A stretch of 64,000 bases of DNA from Rhodocyclaceae bacterium (GTDB lineage Bacteria; Pseudomonadota; Gammaproteobacteria; Burkholderiales; Rhodocyclaceae), in the NCBI GenBank assembly GCA_019455325.1, contig JACFMQ010000013.1:32525-96524 (forward strand), given 5' to 3'. Positions 8,497-16,114 of this stretch are shown piece by piece. Within the stretch, counting starts at the first letter, position 1. Each line of letters begins with the position of its first letter. Under the pieces are notes generated by a model. The model was not told where the DNA came from. It was given only the letters and a program-made list of their open reading frames with translations, and did no database searches. The position numbers were made by a program, and so were the translations under genes.

Positions 8497-9258
8497 TCAA
8501 ACCAGCTCCTCCCCGAGATAGGCTTTCTTCACCTCGGGATGCGCGCGCACCTCGTCCGGCAGGCCGGTGAAGATCAGCCGCCCGCCGACCAGCACGGAGA
8601 CGCGGTCGGCCAGCCGGAAGACCGCGTCCATGTCGTGCTCGACCAGCAGCAGCGTCACCTTGCGGCCGAGGTGTTCGATCAGCCCGACGACGCGCTCCGA
8701 CTCCTCCGGCCCCATGCCGGCCATCGGCTCGTCGAGCAGCAGCAGGCGCGGCTTCGTCGCCAGCGCCAGCGCCAGTTCCAGCTGTCGCTGCTCGCCGTGC
8801 GCCAGACTGCCGGCGATCGCCGCCTCGCGGCCGGCCAGGCCGACCTCGGCGAGCCAGGCCGCGGCTTCGTCGACGATCGCCCGCTCGGCGTCGGCCGGCA
8901 CCCAGAAGCGGAAGCTGCCGCCCCAGTCGCGTCGCCGCCCCTGCACGGCCAGCGCCACGTTGTCGAGCGCCGAGAAGCGGGCGAAGACGTTCGTCACCTG
9001 CCAGGAACGGGCGATGCCGCGCGTGACGCGGGTGTGCATCGACAGGCGCGTGACGTCCTCGCCGGCGAAGCGGATGGTGCCGGCATCCGGCGTCTGCGCG
9101 CCGGAGATCTGGTGGATCAGCGTCGTCTTGCCGGCGCCGTTCGGGCCGATCAGCGCGTGCACCTCGCCTTCGGTGACGCGCAGCGAAACGTCGCTCAACG
9201 CGTGCACACCGCCGAAATGGCGGCCGACGCCGGCGACGTCGAGCAGGCCGCCGCTCAT
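8497..9258 (-). CDS. livG: LivG-type ABC transporter ATP-binding protein
   Basis: 253 residues with Walker A (GPNGAGKTT), a degenerate signature (SLAHGEQRQLELALAL), Walker B (LLLLDEPMAGMGP) and the switch His (LLLVEHDMDAV). The AHGEQRQLE form of the signature is normal for the LivG branch. It pairs with LivF on the LivHM permease. Its start overlaps the end of livM by 4 bp. A roughly 100-bp gap holding the GCAGAG palindrome separates it from livF. Confidence 0.94.
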   Translation of the reverse strand: MSGGLLDVAGVGRHFGGVHALSDVSLRVTEGEVHALIGPNGAGKTTLIHQISGAQTPDAGTIRFAGEDVTRLSMHTRVTRGIARSWQVTNVFARFSALDNVALAVQGRRRDWGGSFRFWVPADAERAIVDEAAAWLAEVGLAGREAAIAGSLAHGEQRQLELALALATKPRLLLLDEPMAGMGPEESERVVGLIEHLGRKVTLLLVEHDMDAVFRLADRVSVLVGGRLIFTGLPDEVRAHPEVKKAYLGEELV

Positions 9259-10235
9259 TTCGCGCCTCTGCGCGAGAACAGCCCGTGCAGCCAGGCGGCG
9301 ACGCCGCGCGGCGCGCGGAAGACGACGACGAGCAGCAGCAGGCCGAGCGCCATGTGCCAGTGCACGGTGAAGCCGGCCAGGATCTCTTCGAGCAGCAGCA
9401 GCGTCAGCGCGCCGGCGAAGCCGCCGTAGAGCGCGCCGACGCCGCCGACGATGACCATCACCAGCAGCGTGCCGGACTGCGTCCAGTGCAGCAGGTTCGG
9501 GCTGGCCAGCAGACCGTGGTTGGCGATCAGCGCGCCGGCGAGACCGGCCAGCGTGCCGCCGATGACGAAGCAGGCCAGCTTGTAGGCGGCTACGGGATAG
9601 CCGAGCGCCTCCATGCGCGACTCGTTCTCGCGGATGGCCTGCAGCACGCGGCCGAAGCGTGCGTGCGCGACGCGGTCGAGCAGGAACAGCGCGCCGGCGA
9701 GGCAGGCGAGCGCCACCCAGTAGAAGGCCGCGTCGTCGCCCAGATCGAGCGGACCGAACGAAGAGCGCGCCATCAGCGGCAGCCCGTCGTCGCCGCCCCA
9801 GGCCTGCAGCGAGACGAACAGGTAGTAGATCATCTGCGCGAAGGCGAGCGTGATCATGATGAAGTAGACGCCGCGCGTGCGCAGGCTGACGGCGCCGACG
9901 GCGAGCGAGAGCAGCCCGGCGAGCGCGGCCGCCGCCGGCCAGGCGACGAAGGCCGAGACGACGCCGCGCTCGGCGAGGATGGCCACGGCGTAGGCGCCGG
10001 CGCCGAAGAACGCGGCGTGGCCGAAGGCGACCATGCCGCCGAAGCCGACGATGAAGTTGAGGCTGGTCGCGGCCAGCGCGAAGATCAGGATGCGCGCCGC
10101 GAAGCTGACGTAGAAATCCTGGCCGAGCGCCTGCAGCAGCGGCGGCAGCGCCGCCAGCACGAGCAGCGCGACGACAGCCAGCGCGCGGCGGCGGGCGCTC
10201 TGCCGGTAGAGGGCGCTTTTCTCGCTCGCCGCCAT
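9255..10235 (-). CDS. livM: LivM-type ABC permease
   Basis: 326 residues with about nine hydrophobic segments. It carries the family motif near the middle (YPVAAYKLACFVIGGTLAGLAGALIANHGLL), which contacts the ATPases, preceded by RENESRMEALGYP. It is an inner-membrane permease for branched-chain amino acid type substrates. Its stop overlaps the livG start, and its own start overlaps the livH stop by one base, so the permease and ATPase genes are translated as a unit. Confidence 0.94.
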   Translation of the reverse strand: MAASEKSALYRQSARRRALAVVALLVLAALPPLLQALGQDFYVSFAARILIFALAATSLNFIVGFGGMVAFGHAAFFGAGAYAVAILAERGVVSAFVAWPAAAALAGLLSLAVGAVSLRTRGVYFIMITLAFAQMIYYLFVSLQAWGGDDGLPLMARSSFGPLDLGDDAAFYWVALACLAGALFLLDRVAHARFGRVLQAIRENESRMEALGYPVAAYKLACFVIGGTLAGLAGALIANHGLLASPNLLHWTQSGTLLVMVIVGGVGALYGGFAGALTLLLLEEILAGFTVHWHMALGLLLLVVVFRAPRGVAAWLHGLFSRRGAK

Positions 10236-11149
10236 CAGCCGCGCGCCGGAAAGAGGCCGGCCGGTTTCCAGAAGAGGATCGCCGCCATCAGGAGGTAGAT
10301 GAGGATCGCCGCCAGCGCCGGTCCGAGGTTGGAGGCGACTTCCGCCGGCAGGAATTCACGCAGCAGCCAGGGCAGCAGCGCACGGCCGAGTGTATCGACG
10401 ACGCCGACCAGCAGGCTGCCGACCAGCGCGCCGCGGATCGAGCCGATGCCGCCGATGACGATGACGACGAAGGCGAGGATCAGGATGCTCTCGCCCATGC
10501 CCACCTGCACCGCCAGCAGCGGCCCGAGCATGGCGCCGGCGAGCGCGCAGAGGCCGGCGCCGAAGGCGAAGACGAGGGTGAACAGGCGCTTCACGTTCAC
10601 GCCGAGGGCCTCGGTCATCTCGCGGTTCGACGCGCCGGCGCGCACCCACATGCCGACGCGCGTCTTCGTCACGACGACGTAGAGGGCGAGCGCGACGACG
10701 GCGCCGACGGCGATGATCAGCAGCCGGTAGGCGGGGTAGGCGAAGCCGCCGATCTCCACCGGCCCGGCGAGCGCCTCGGGCGCATTGAGTTGCATCGGCT
10801 GGTCGCCCCAGAGCATGCGCACCGCCTCGTTGGCGACCAGGATCAGCGCGAAGGTGGCGAGCACCTGCGCCAGGTGGTCGCGCGCGTAGAGCCGGCGCAG
10901 CACGGCGACTTCGAGCAGCGCGCCGACGAGCGCCGTGCCGGCCACCGCCGCCAGCGCGCCGACGACGAACGAGCCGGACGCCGCCGCCGCGGCCGCCGCC
11001 AGGTAGGCGCCGACCATGTACAGCGAGCCGTGCGCCAGGTTGATCATGTCCATGATGCCGAAGACGAGCGTCAGCCCGGCCGCCAGCAGGAAGAGCATGA
11101 GGCCGAACTGAAGGCCGTTCATGGCCTGTTCGAGGATCAGTTGCGTCAT
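10235..11149 (-). CDS. livH: LivH-type ABC permease
   Basis: 304 residues, highly hydrophobic, with the LivH signature at the N-terminus (QFGLMLFLLAAGLTLVFGIMDMINLAHGS). It forms the transport channel with LivM. The start codon overlaps the stop of the preceding Fic gene (ATGA), so the permease appears translationally coupled to a gene unrelated to transport. Confidence 0.94.
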   Translation of the reverse strand: MTQLILEQAMNGLQFGLMLFLLAAGLTLVFGIMDMINLAHGSLYMVGAYLAAAAAAASGSFVVGALAAVAGTALVGALLEVAVLRRLYARDHLAQVLATFALILVANEAVRMLWGDQPMQLNAPEALAGPVEIGGFAYPAYRLLIIAVGAVVALALYVVVTKTRVGMWVRAGASNREMTEALGVNVKRLFTLVFAFGAGLCALAGAMLGPLLAVQVGMGESILILAFVVIVIGGIGSIRGALVGSLLVGVVDTLGRALLPWLLREFLPAEVASNLGPALAAILIYLLMAAILFWKPAGLFPARG

Positions 11150-12498
11150 GCCGGCACGCTCGCCAAGCCGGCCAGGCGCTCGCGCAGGTCGGCCGGTGCG
11201 AAGAAGAGGAAGGCGTTGCCCTGCCGCGTCTTTTCGAGCAGGCCCACGGCTTCCAGTTCCAGCAGGTCGCGTCGGGCGGTCTGGTAGACGACGCCGTGCG
11301 AGCGCTGGTGCGCATCGACCCGATAGGCCTCGCCGGCGTTGCGCAGCGCGTGGTTGAGCAGGGCGACCTGGCGGTGGTTGAAGCGCCCGCGCAGATTCGG
11401 CGAGGCCGCCAGCAGGCGCTCGGTCTCCTTCTGCTCGCGCGATTTCCGCGCCACGTAGGCGTGCAGCGCGGCGATCGCCTGGCGAATGGTCTGCAACTGG
11501 TGCAGCAGGAAGTAGGTCGCGTCGTTCTTGTCGGTTTCGCTATGCAGGTAGGCGCGCATGTAGCGGGCCGGCGCCTTGCGCAGAATGTGGCTGATCGACG
11601 TGTATTCCATCAGCCAGTAGCCGCTTTTCGCCATCGACCAATAGAAGAGGGCGCGCGCCGTGCGGCCGTTGCCGTCGGCGAAGGGATGGTCGTAGCCGAT
11701 CATGAAATGCAGCAGGATGGCGCGCAGCACCGGATGGACGAAGGGCTCCGAGGTCTCGCCGGCATTGGCGAAGTCGCACAGGCGCTGCATGCGTTCCGGC
11801 AGTTCGGCATGGACGGGCGGCACGTGCAGCGGCGTATTGTCGCGCGCGTCGACCACCTGCACGTCGTCGTCGCGCCGGTAGCGGCCGGCGTCCTCCGGGT
11901 TGGCCAGCGTGTCCTCGGTCAGGATGCGATGCAGTTCGAGCACGTGTCCGGGCGTCAGCTTCACGTCGCGCAGCGCGCGCAGGTGTTCCATCGCCTGATG
12001 GTTGTTGAAGATCATCCGCTCGCTCAGGTCCTTTGGCCGGCGGCCGCTTCTGAGCATGGCCGCGGCCACCTTGCGCGTCGTCGACGCGCCTTCCAGCTGG
12101 CTGGAGGTGATCGCCTCCTCGATCAGGGAACTGATCAGATAGCGTTGTGAATCCTCGTGCAGCGGCGCCTCGGCCGCCGCGCGGATGTAGCCGGCGGCAT
12201 CCCGGTCGATGTGGTGCAGGTCGATCGCCACCGGGCTGGGCGTGGCGAACACGAAAGCTTCGCCGCGCTTGTCGAGCAGCGGCAGGGCCTGAAACAGCGA
12301 CGCCCGCGACAGCGTCACCGCCGCCCACCATTCCTCGTGCGTCAGCCCTGCCGGCGCCGGACGCCGGCGCAGTTCGTCCCAGTGCAGGTACTTCCCCGCC
12401 GGCAGCGGGCCGGCGTGCTCCATCAACAGGCCGGGCCGCGCCGATGCGAGCCTGGCCAGCGCTGTTTGCAGCGCGGGCGCGTTTTCCGGAAGACGCAT
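11146..12498 (-). CDS. Fic family protein (probable AMPylase) with an N-terminal inhibitory motif
   Basis: 450 residues. The active-site motif HPFADGNGRTAR is in the central Fic domain (about residues 260-275), the signature of enzymes that transfer AMP or a related group to Ser, Thr or Tyr. Upstream, SSQLEG (about residue 130) matches the S/TxxxE(G/N) inhibitory helix of class II Fic proteins, whose Glu blocks ATP binding, so basal activity is probably low. The C-terminal part (LLNHALRNAGEAYRVDAHQ to the end) looks like a winged helix, suggesting DNA binding. It lies between livK and livH on the same strand and overlaps livH by 4 bp. Two palindromes with the same half-site sit just upstream. 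A target protein cannot be named. Confidence 0.9.
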   Translation of the reverse strand: MRLPENAPALQTALARLASARPGLLMEHAGPLPAGKYLHWDELRRRPAPAGLTHEEWWAAVTLSRASLFQALPLLDKRGEAFVFATPSPVAIDLHHIDRDAAGYIRAAAEAPLHEDSQRYLISSLIEEAITSSQLEGASTTRKVAAAMLRSGRRPKDLSERMIFNNHQAMEHLRALRDVKLTPGHVLELHRILTEDTLANPEDAGRYRRDDDVQVVDARDNTPLHVPPVHAELPERMQRLCDFANAGETSEPFVHPVLRAILLHFMIGYDHPFADGNGRTARALFYWSMAKSGYWLMEYTSISHILRKAPARYMRAYLHSETDKNDATYFLLHQLQTIRQAIAALHAYVARKSREQKETERLLAASPNLRGRFNHRQVALLNHALRNAGEAYRVDAHQRSHGVVYQTARRDLLELEAVGLLEKTRQGNAFLFFAPADLRERLAGLASVPA

Positions 12499-12500
12499 TG

Positions 12501-12528
12501 TCTACTAATTAACCAGTGGATTAGTAGA
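12501..12528. promoter_or_regulatory. Palindrome next to the fic start, candidate operator 1
   Basis: TCTACTAAT (12501-12509) and ATTAGTAGA (12520-12528) are perfect inverted repeats with a 10-nt spacer, immediately upstream of the fic start codon (12498). The same half-site occurs in a second palindrome about 60 bp further upstream. Binding by the Fic protein's own winged helix is inferred. Confidence 0.6.
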
Positions 12529-12556
12529 GATTAGTATAGGTAAGACGGCCTCTCAG

Positions 12557-12588
12557 TGTCTACTAAATCAACGTCAGTTTAGTAGACA
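12557..12588. promoter_or_regulatory. Palindrome between fic and livK, candidate operator 2
   Basis: TGTCTACTAAA (12557-12567) and TTTAGTAGACA (12578-12588) are perfect 11-bp inverted repeats with a 10-nt spacer. The core TCTACTAA/TTAGTAGA and the spacer length match those of the palindrome at 12501-12528. The livK stop lies 28 bp further. There is no T-run, so an operator is more likely than a terminator. Confidence 0.6.
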
Positions 12589-12616
12589 TTGGTAGAGGCT
12601 GGCGCCGACCGCGGCA

Positions 12617-13795
12617 TCACTTCATCTTGCAGGCGCCGGCGTAGGCATCCGCGTGGTTGGCGAAGATCGTCCCCATCGTCTTGTTCGTGACGCGGCCCTG
12701 CGCGTCCTTGCCGATCACGCGCAGCACGTAGTTCTGCACCGGATAGTGGTTGCCGTTGAACTTGAACTCGCCGCGCACCGACTTGAAGCGCTTGGCTTCC
12801 AGCGCCTTCTGCAGCGCCGCCTTGTCGCCGAGATTGCCCTTGACGTCGCGCACCGCGGCATCGATCAGGAGCGCCGCGTCGTAGCCCTGCGACGCGTAGA
12901 GCGAGGGCAGCCGCCCGTATTCCTTCTCGAAGGCGGCGACGAAGCGCTTGTTCTCGGCGTTGTCGAAGTCGTGCGCCCAGTGCGAGGAATTGAACATGCC
13001 GAGCATCGGCGCGCCGACGGCCTTGATCACGTCCTCGTCGGCCGAGAAGCCGGGAGCGAAGAGTTGGATGTCCTTCGAGAGACCGGCGCCGACGAACTGC
13101 TTGACGAAGTTGATGCCCATGCCGCCCGGCAGGAAGAAGAACAGCGCGTCCGGCTTCATGGCGCGGATCTGCGCCAGCTCCGCGGCGTAGTCGAGCTGGC
13201 CCATCTTGGTGTAGACCTCCTCCGCCTTGCCCTGGTAGAAGCGCTTGAAGCCGGAAACCGCGTCTTTGCCGCCGGGATAGTTCGGCGCGACGATGACGAC
13301 GTTGCGGAAGCCCTTGTCCTGCACGTGCTTGCCGATCGCCTCGTGCAGGTTGTCGTTCTGCCAGGCGACGTTGAAGAAGAACGGGCTGCACTGCTCGCCG
13401 GCGAGCTGCGACGGGCCGGCGTTGGCCGAGATGAAGAAGGTCTTGTTGGCGAAGACCTGCGGGCCGACCGCCAGCATCAGGTTGGAGAAGACGATGCCGG
13501 TCATGAAGTCGACCTTTTCGCGCTTCAGGAATTTCTCGGTCTCGGCCTTGGCCACGTCCGGCTTCTGCTGGTCGTCGGCGACCAGCACCTCGGCCGGCAG
13601 GCCGCCGAGCTTGCCGTCGAGCTGCTTCACCGCCAGGCTGAAGCCGTCGCGGATGTCCACGCCGAGGCCGGCGCCGGGGCCGGACAGCGTCGACAGGAAG
13701 CCGACCTTGACCCGGTCGTTGGCCGGGGCGGCGTGGGCGGAAGCGGCGAGCAGCAGGGCGGCGGCGAGCATGCTCAGGGCGGCGGTCGGACGCAT
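12617..13795 (-). CDS. livK: LivK-type periplasmic amino acid binding protein
   Basis: 392 residues. A Sec signal peptide (about 1-22, ending ASAHA) precedes a type I periplasmic binding fold (VKVGFLSTLSGPGAGLGVDIRDGF). It captures the substrate for the LivHMGF importer. It is transcribed first, with fic and then livHMGF downstream on the same strand. GGAGGAGATT lies just before the ATG. Binding proteins of this branch (Peripla_BP_6) take branched-chain amino acids, amides, urea or aromatic compounds; the substrate cannot be told from sequence. Confidence 0.93.
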   Translation of the reverse strand: MRPTAALSMLAAALLLAASAHAAPANDRVKVGFLSTLSGPGAGLGVDIRDGFSLAVKQLDGKLGGLPAEVLVADDQQKPDVAKAETEKFLKREKVDFMTGIVFSNLMLAVGPQVFANKTFFISANAGPSQLAGEQCSPFFFNVAWQNDNLHEAIGKHVQDKGFRNVVIVAPNYPGGKDAVSGFKRFYQGKAEEVYTKMGQLDYAAELAQIRAMKPDALFFFLPGGMGINFVKQFVGAGLSKDIQLFAPGFSADEDVIKAVGAPMLGMFNSSHWAHDFDNAENKRFVAAFEKEYGRLPSLYASQGYDAALLIDAAVRDVKGNLGDKAALQKALEAKRFKSVRGEFKFNGNHYPVQNYVLRVIGKDAQGRVTNKTMGTIFANHADAYAGACKMK

Positions 13796-13911
13796 CGGGA
13801 ATCTCCTCCGGGTGTCGTTGTGTTCGGTCTCGACGAAAGGCCGGATTGTAGCGCAGGAACAAGCAGATACCGCCGCACGCCAAGGGGAATTCGAGGTATA
13901 TTCGCCGACCC

Positions 13912-14586
13912 ATGACGCAGAAAGCCATCGTTCTCCTCTCCGGCGGACTCGATTCGGCGACGACGCTGGCCATCGCCGGCGCCGCCGGCTTCGCCTGCCA
14001 CTGCCTGTCCGTCGACTACGGCCAGCGCCACCGCGCCGAACTCGCGGCCGCCGCGCGCGTCGCCGCCGCGCAGCGCGCCGCCGGGCACCGCGTGCTCAAG
14101 CTCGACCTCGCCCAGTTCGGCGGCTCGGCGCTCACCGACACGGCCATCGACGTACCGGTCGCCGGCGTGCAGCCGGGCATCCCGGTCACCTACGTGCCGG
14201 CGCGCAACACCATCATGCTGTCGCTGGCGCTGGCCTGGGCCGAGGTGCTCGACGCGCGCGACATCTTCGTCGGCGTGAACGCCGTCGACTACTCCGGCTA
14301 TCCCGACTGCCGGCCGGCGTTCGTCGCCGCCTTCGAGACGCTGGCCAACCTCGCCACCAAGGCCGGCGTCGAGGGCAGAAAGCTCTGCGTGCACGCGCCG
14401 CTGATCGACCTCTCCAAGGCCGACATCGTCCGCCGCGGCGCCGACCTCGGCGTCGACTACGGCCTCACCGTCTCCTGCTACCAGGCCGACGACGACGGCC
14501 GCGCCTGCGGCGCCTGCGACTCCTGCCGACTGCGCCGCGAGGGCTTCGCCGCCGCCGGCCTCGCCGATCCGACCCGCTACCGATGA
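13912..14586 (+). CDS. queC: QueC 7-cyano-7-deazaguanine synthase
   Basis: 224 residues. It converts 7-carboxy-7-deazaguanine to preQ0 using ATP and ammonia. The PP-loop motif SGGLDSAT is at about residues 10-17, and the C-terminal zinc site is CGACDSC plus an upstream Cys ([18 protein letters not shown]). Length is normal. The gene is divergent from livK. No Shine-Dalgarno is apparent, and a TATATT box lies 9 nt before the start. It overlaps the following transporter gene by 4 bp. Confidence 0.96.
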   Translation: MTQKAIVLLSGGLDSATTLAIAGAAGFACHCLSVDYGQRHRAELAAAARVAAAQRAAGHRVLKLDLAQFGGSALTDTAIDVPVAGVQPGIPVTYVPARNTIMLSLALAWAEVLDARDIFVGVNAVDYSGYPDCRPAFVAAFETLANLATKAGVEGRKLCVHAPLIDLSKADIVRRGADLGVDYGLTVSCYQADDDGRACGACDSCRLRREGFAAAGLADPTRYR

Positions 14587-15674
14587 GCGCCACGACCATC
14601 CTCCTCCTCGCCTTCGCCCTCGGGCTGGCCTTCGGCGCCCTCAGCCAGAAGACGCATTTCTGCACCATGGGCGCCGTCGCCGACGTCATCAACATGGAGG
14701 ACTGGAGCCGCGCGCGCATGTGGCTGCTGGCCGTCGCCGTCGCCGTCCTCGGCAGCGCCGCGCTGCACGGTGCCGGGCTGATCGACCTGAACAAGTCGAT
14801 CTACCGCGGGCAGAACCTGCCCTGGCTGTCGCACCTGGTCGGAGGCCTGCTCTTCGGCGTCGGCATGGTGCTGGCGTCGGGCTGCGGCGCGCGTACGCTG
14901 ACGCGCATCGGCGCCGGCAACCTGAAGTCGCTGGTCGTCTTCCTGGTTCTCGGCCTCACCGCCTACATGACGCTGCGCGGCGTGCTCGGCGTGCTGCGCG
15001 TCAATACGCTCGACCGCATCGCCGTCCAGTTCCCCGGCGGCCAGGATCTGCCGGCGCTGCTCGCCGCCGCCGGCGTCGCGCCGGGCACGGCGCTCGCCGT
15101 CTGCGCGCTGGCCCTCGGCGGCGGCCTGCTCGCCTTCTGCTGCCTGCGCCGCGATTTCCTCACCGTCGACAACGTGCTCGGCGGCCTCGCCGTCGGCGCC
15201 ATCGTCGTCGCCGGCTGGTACGTCAGCGGCCACCTCGGCTACCTCGCCGAGGATCCGGAGACGCTGCAGGAAGCCTTCCTCGCCACCGACAGCGGGCGCA
15301 TGGAATCGCTCTCCTTCGTCGCGCCGCAGGCGTATACGCTCGACCTGCTGCTGCTCTGGTCGGACAGCAGCCGCCGGCTCAGCTTCGGCGTGGCGCTGGC
15401 GCTCGGCGTCGTCGCCGGCTCGACGGCCTGGGCGCTCCTCACGCGCAACTTCCGCTGGGAAGGCTTCCGCGACGTCGCCGACCTCGTCCGCCATCTGGTC
15501 GGCGGCGCGCTGATGGGCTTCGGCGGCGTCACCGCCATGGGCTGCACGATCGGCCAGGGCGTCACCGGCGTATCCACGCTGGCGCTCGGCTCGCTGCTCA
15601 CCGCCGCGGCCATCGTCGTCGGCGCCGCGGCGACGCTGAAATACGAGTACTGGAAGCTGATGCGGGAGGGTTGA
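14583..15674 (+). CDS. YeeE/YedE family sulfur-compound transporter
   Basis: 363 residues with about nine to ten hydrophobic segments. Conserved cysteines occur in two internally related motifs, [20 protein letters not shown] near the N-terminal half and [20 protein letters not shown] near the C-terminus, plus FCTMGAVAD at the N-terminus. YeeE/YedE proteins move thiosulfate or related sulfur species across the inner membrane through relayed Cys residues. It overlaps queC by 4 bp, so the two are co-translated, although no functional link between them is established. Confidence 0.88.
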   Translation: MSATTILLLAFALGLAFGALSQKTHFCTMGAVADVINMEDWSRARMWLLAVAVAVLGSAALHGAGLIDLNKSIYRGQNLPWLSHLVGGLLFGVGMVLASGCGARTLTRIGAGNLKSLVVFLVLGLTAYMTLRGVLGVLRVNTLDRIAVQFPGGQDLPALLAAAGVAPGTALAVCALALGGGLLAFCCLRRDFLTVDNVLGGLAVGAIVVAGWYVSGHLGYLAEDPETLQEAFLATDSGRMESLSFVAPQAYTLDLLLLWSDSSRRLSFGVALALGVVAGSTAWALLTRNFRWEGFRDVADLVRHLVGGALMGFGGVTAMGCTIGQGVTGVSTLALGSLLTAAAIVVGAAATLKYEYWKLMREG

Positions 15675-15708
15675 GCCGGACCGGCCCGCGAAAAATGGCA
15701 CGGCGCGT

Positions 15709-15738
15709 TTGACAGCGAAACGACGCCCCGCCTATAAT
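15709..15738 (+). promoter_or_regulatory. Near-consensus sigma-70 promoter for the tRNA-Lys pair
   Basis: TTGACA at 15709-15714 and TATAAT at 15733-15738 are both perfect hexamers with an 18-bp spacer. Transcription would start near 15745, about 20 nt before the first tRNA. This strength is typical of stable-RNA genes. Confidence 0.92.
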
Positions 15739-15763
15739 CCGCGCTCGCGTTTTCCAGAGCGAC

Positions 15764-15839
15764 GGGTCGTTAGCTCAGTTGGTAGAGCAGCGGACTTTTA
15801 ATCCGTTGGTCGCAGGTTCGAATCCTGCACGGCCTACCA
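15764..15839 (+). tRNA. tRNA-Lys (anticodon UUU)
   Basis: A 76-nt cloverleaf with encoded CCA. The D-arm is TAGCTCAGTTGGTAGAGC, the anticodon loop CTTTTAA has anticodon TTT at 15797-15799, and the T-arm is GGTTCGAATCC. The first acceptor pair is G-U (G1 with U72) rather than G-C; the other six pairs are intact. It forms one transcription unit with the next tRNA. Confidence 0.96.
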
Positions 15840-15869
15840 GCCACGGAAAGGCACGAAATCGCAGCACAC

Positions 15870-15945
15870 GGGTTGTTAGCTCAGTTGGTAGAGCAGCGGA
15901 CTCTTAATCCGTAGGTCGTAGGTTCGATCCCTACACAACCCACCA
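15870..15945 (+). tRNA. tRNA-Lys (anticodon CUU)
   Basis: A 76-nt cloverleaf with encoded CCA, 30 nt after the UUU isoacceptor. The anticodon loop is CTCTTAA with anticodon CTT at 15903-15905. The acceptor stem is fully paired (GGGTTGT with ACAACCC) and the T-arm reads GGTTCGATCCC. The D-arm and the 5' part of the anticodon stem match the first tRNA, indicating tandem duplication followed by divergence. Confidence 0.96.
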
Positions 15946-15952
15946 GATTCCC

Positions 15953-15990
15953 CGGCGACGGCCTCCAGTGATGGAGGCCGTCGCCGTTTA
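15953..15990 (+). terminator. Strong terminator after the tRNA-Lys pair
   Basis: A perfect 15-bp stem (15953-15967 with 15972-15986) with a GTGA loop, followed by TTTA. It directly follows the second CCA end and closes the tRNA transcription unit. Confidence 0.85.
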
Positions 15991-16114
15991 CGCGCGCTCC
16001 CGCCGTATGCCGCGATGCTGCGAAATCCCGCAAGAAGGGAGTAGTATCGCTGACGTCGTCATGAAAATCCGAACCGCGCCTGCACCGTCAACGCCATCCG
16101 GGGGAATCCGACCG

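Noticed and set aside
12579-13973. A long minus-strand frame overlapping livK.
   Set aside because: It is a shifted-frame shadow of livK with Arg/Gly-rich content and no motif; livK itself has a signal peptide and binding-protein fold.
13293-14582. A long plus-strand frame fused to the YeeE/YedE gene.
   Set aside because: The upstream part reads antisense to livK and out of frame with queC. The transporter has its own ATG overlapping the queC stop.
15764-15945. The tRNA-Lys pair as the attachment site of the ICE.
   Set aside because: No copy of either tRNA 3' end was seen near 30.5 kb, and 14 kb of backbone-like genes lie between the tRNAs and the ICE.
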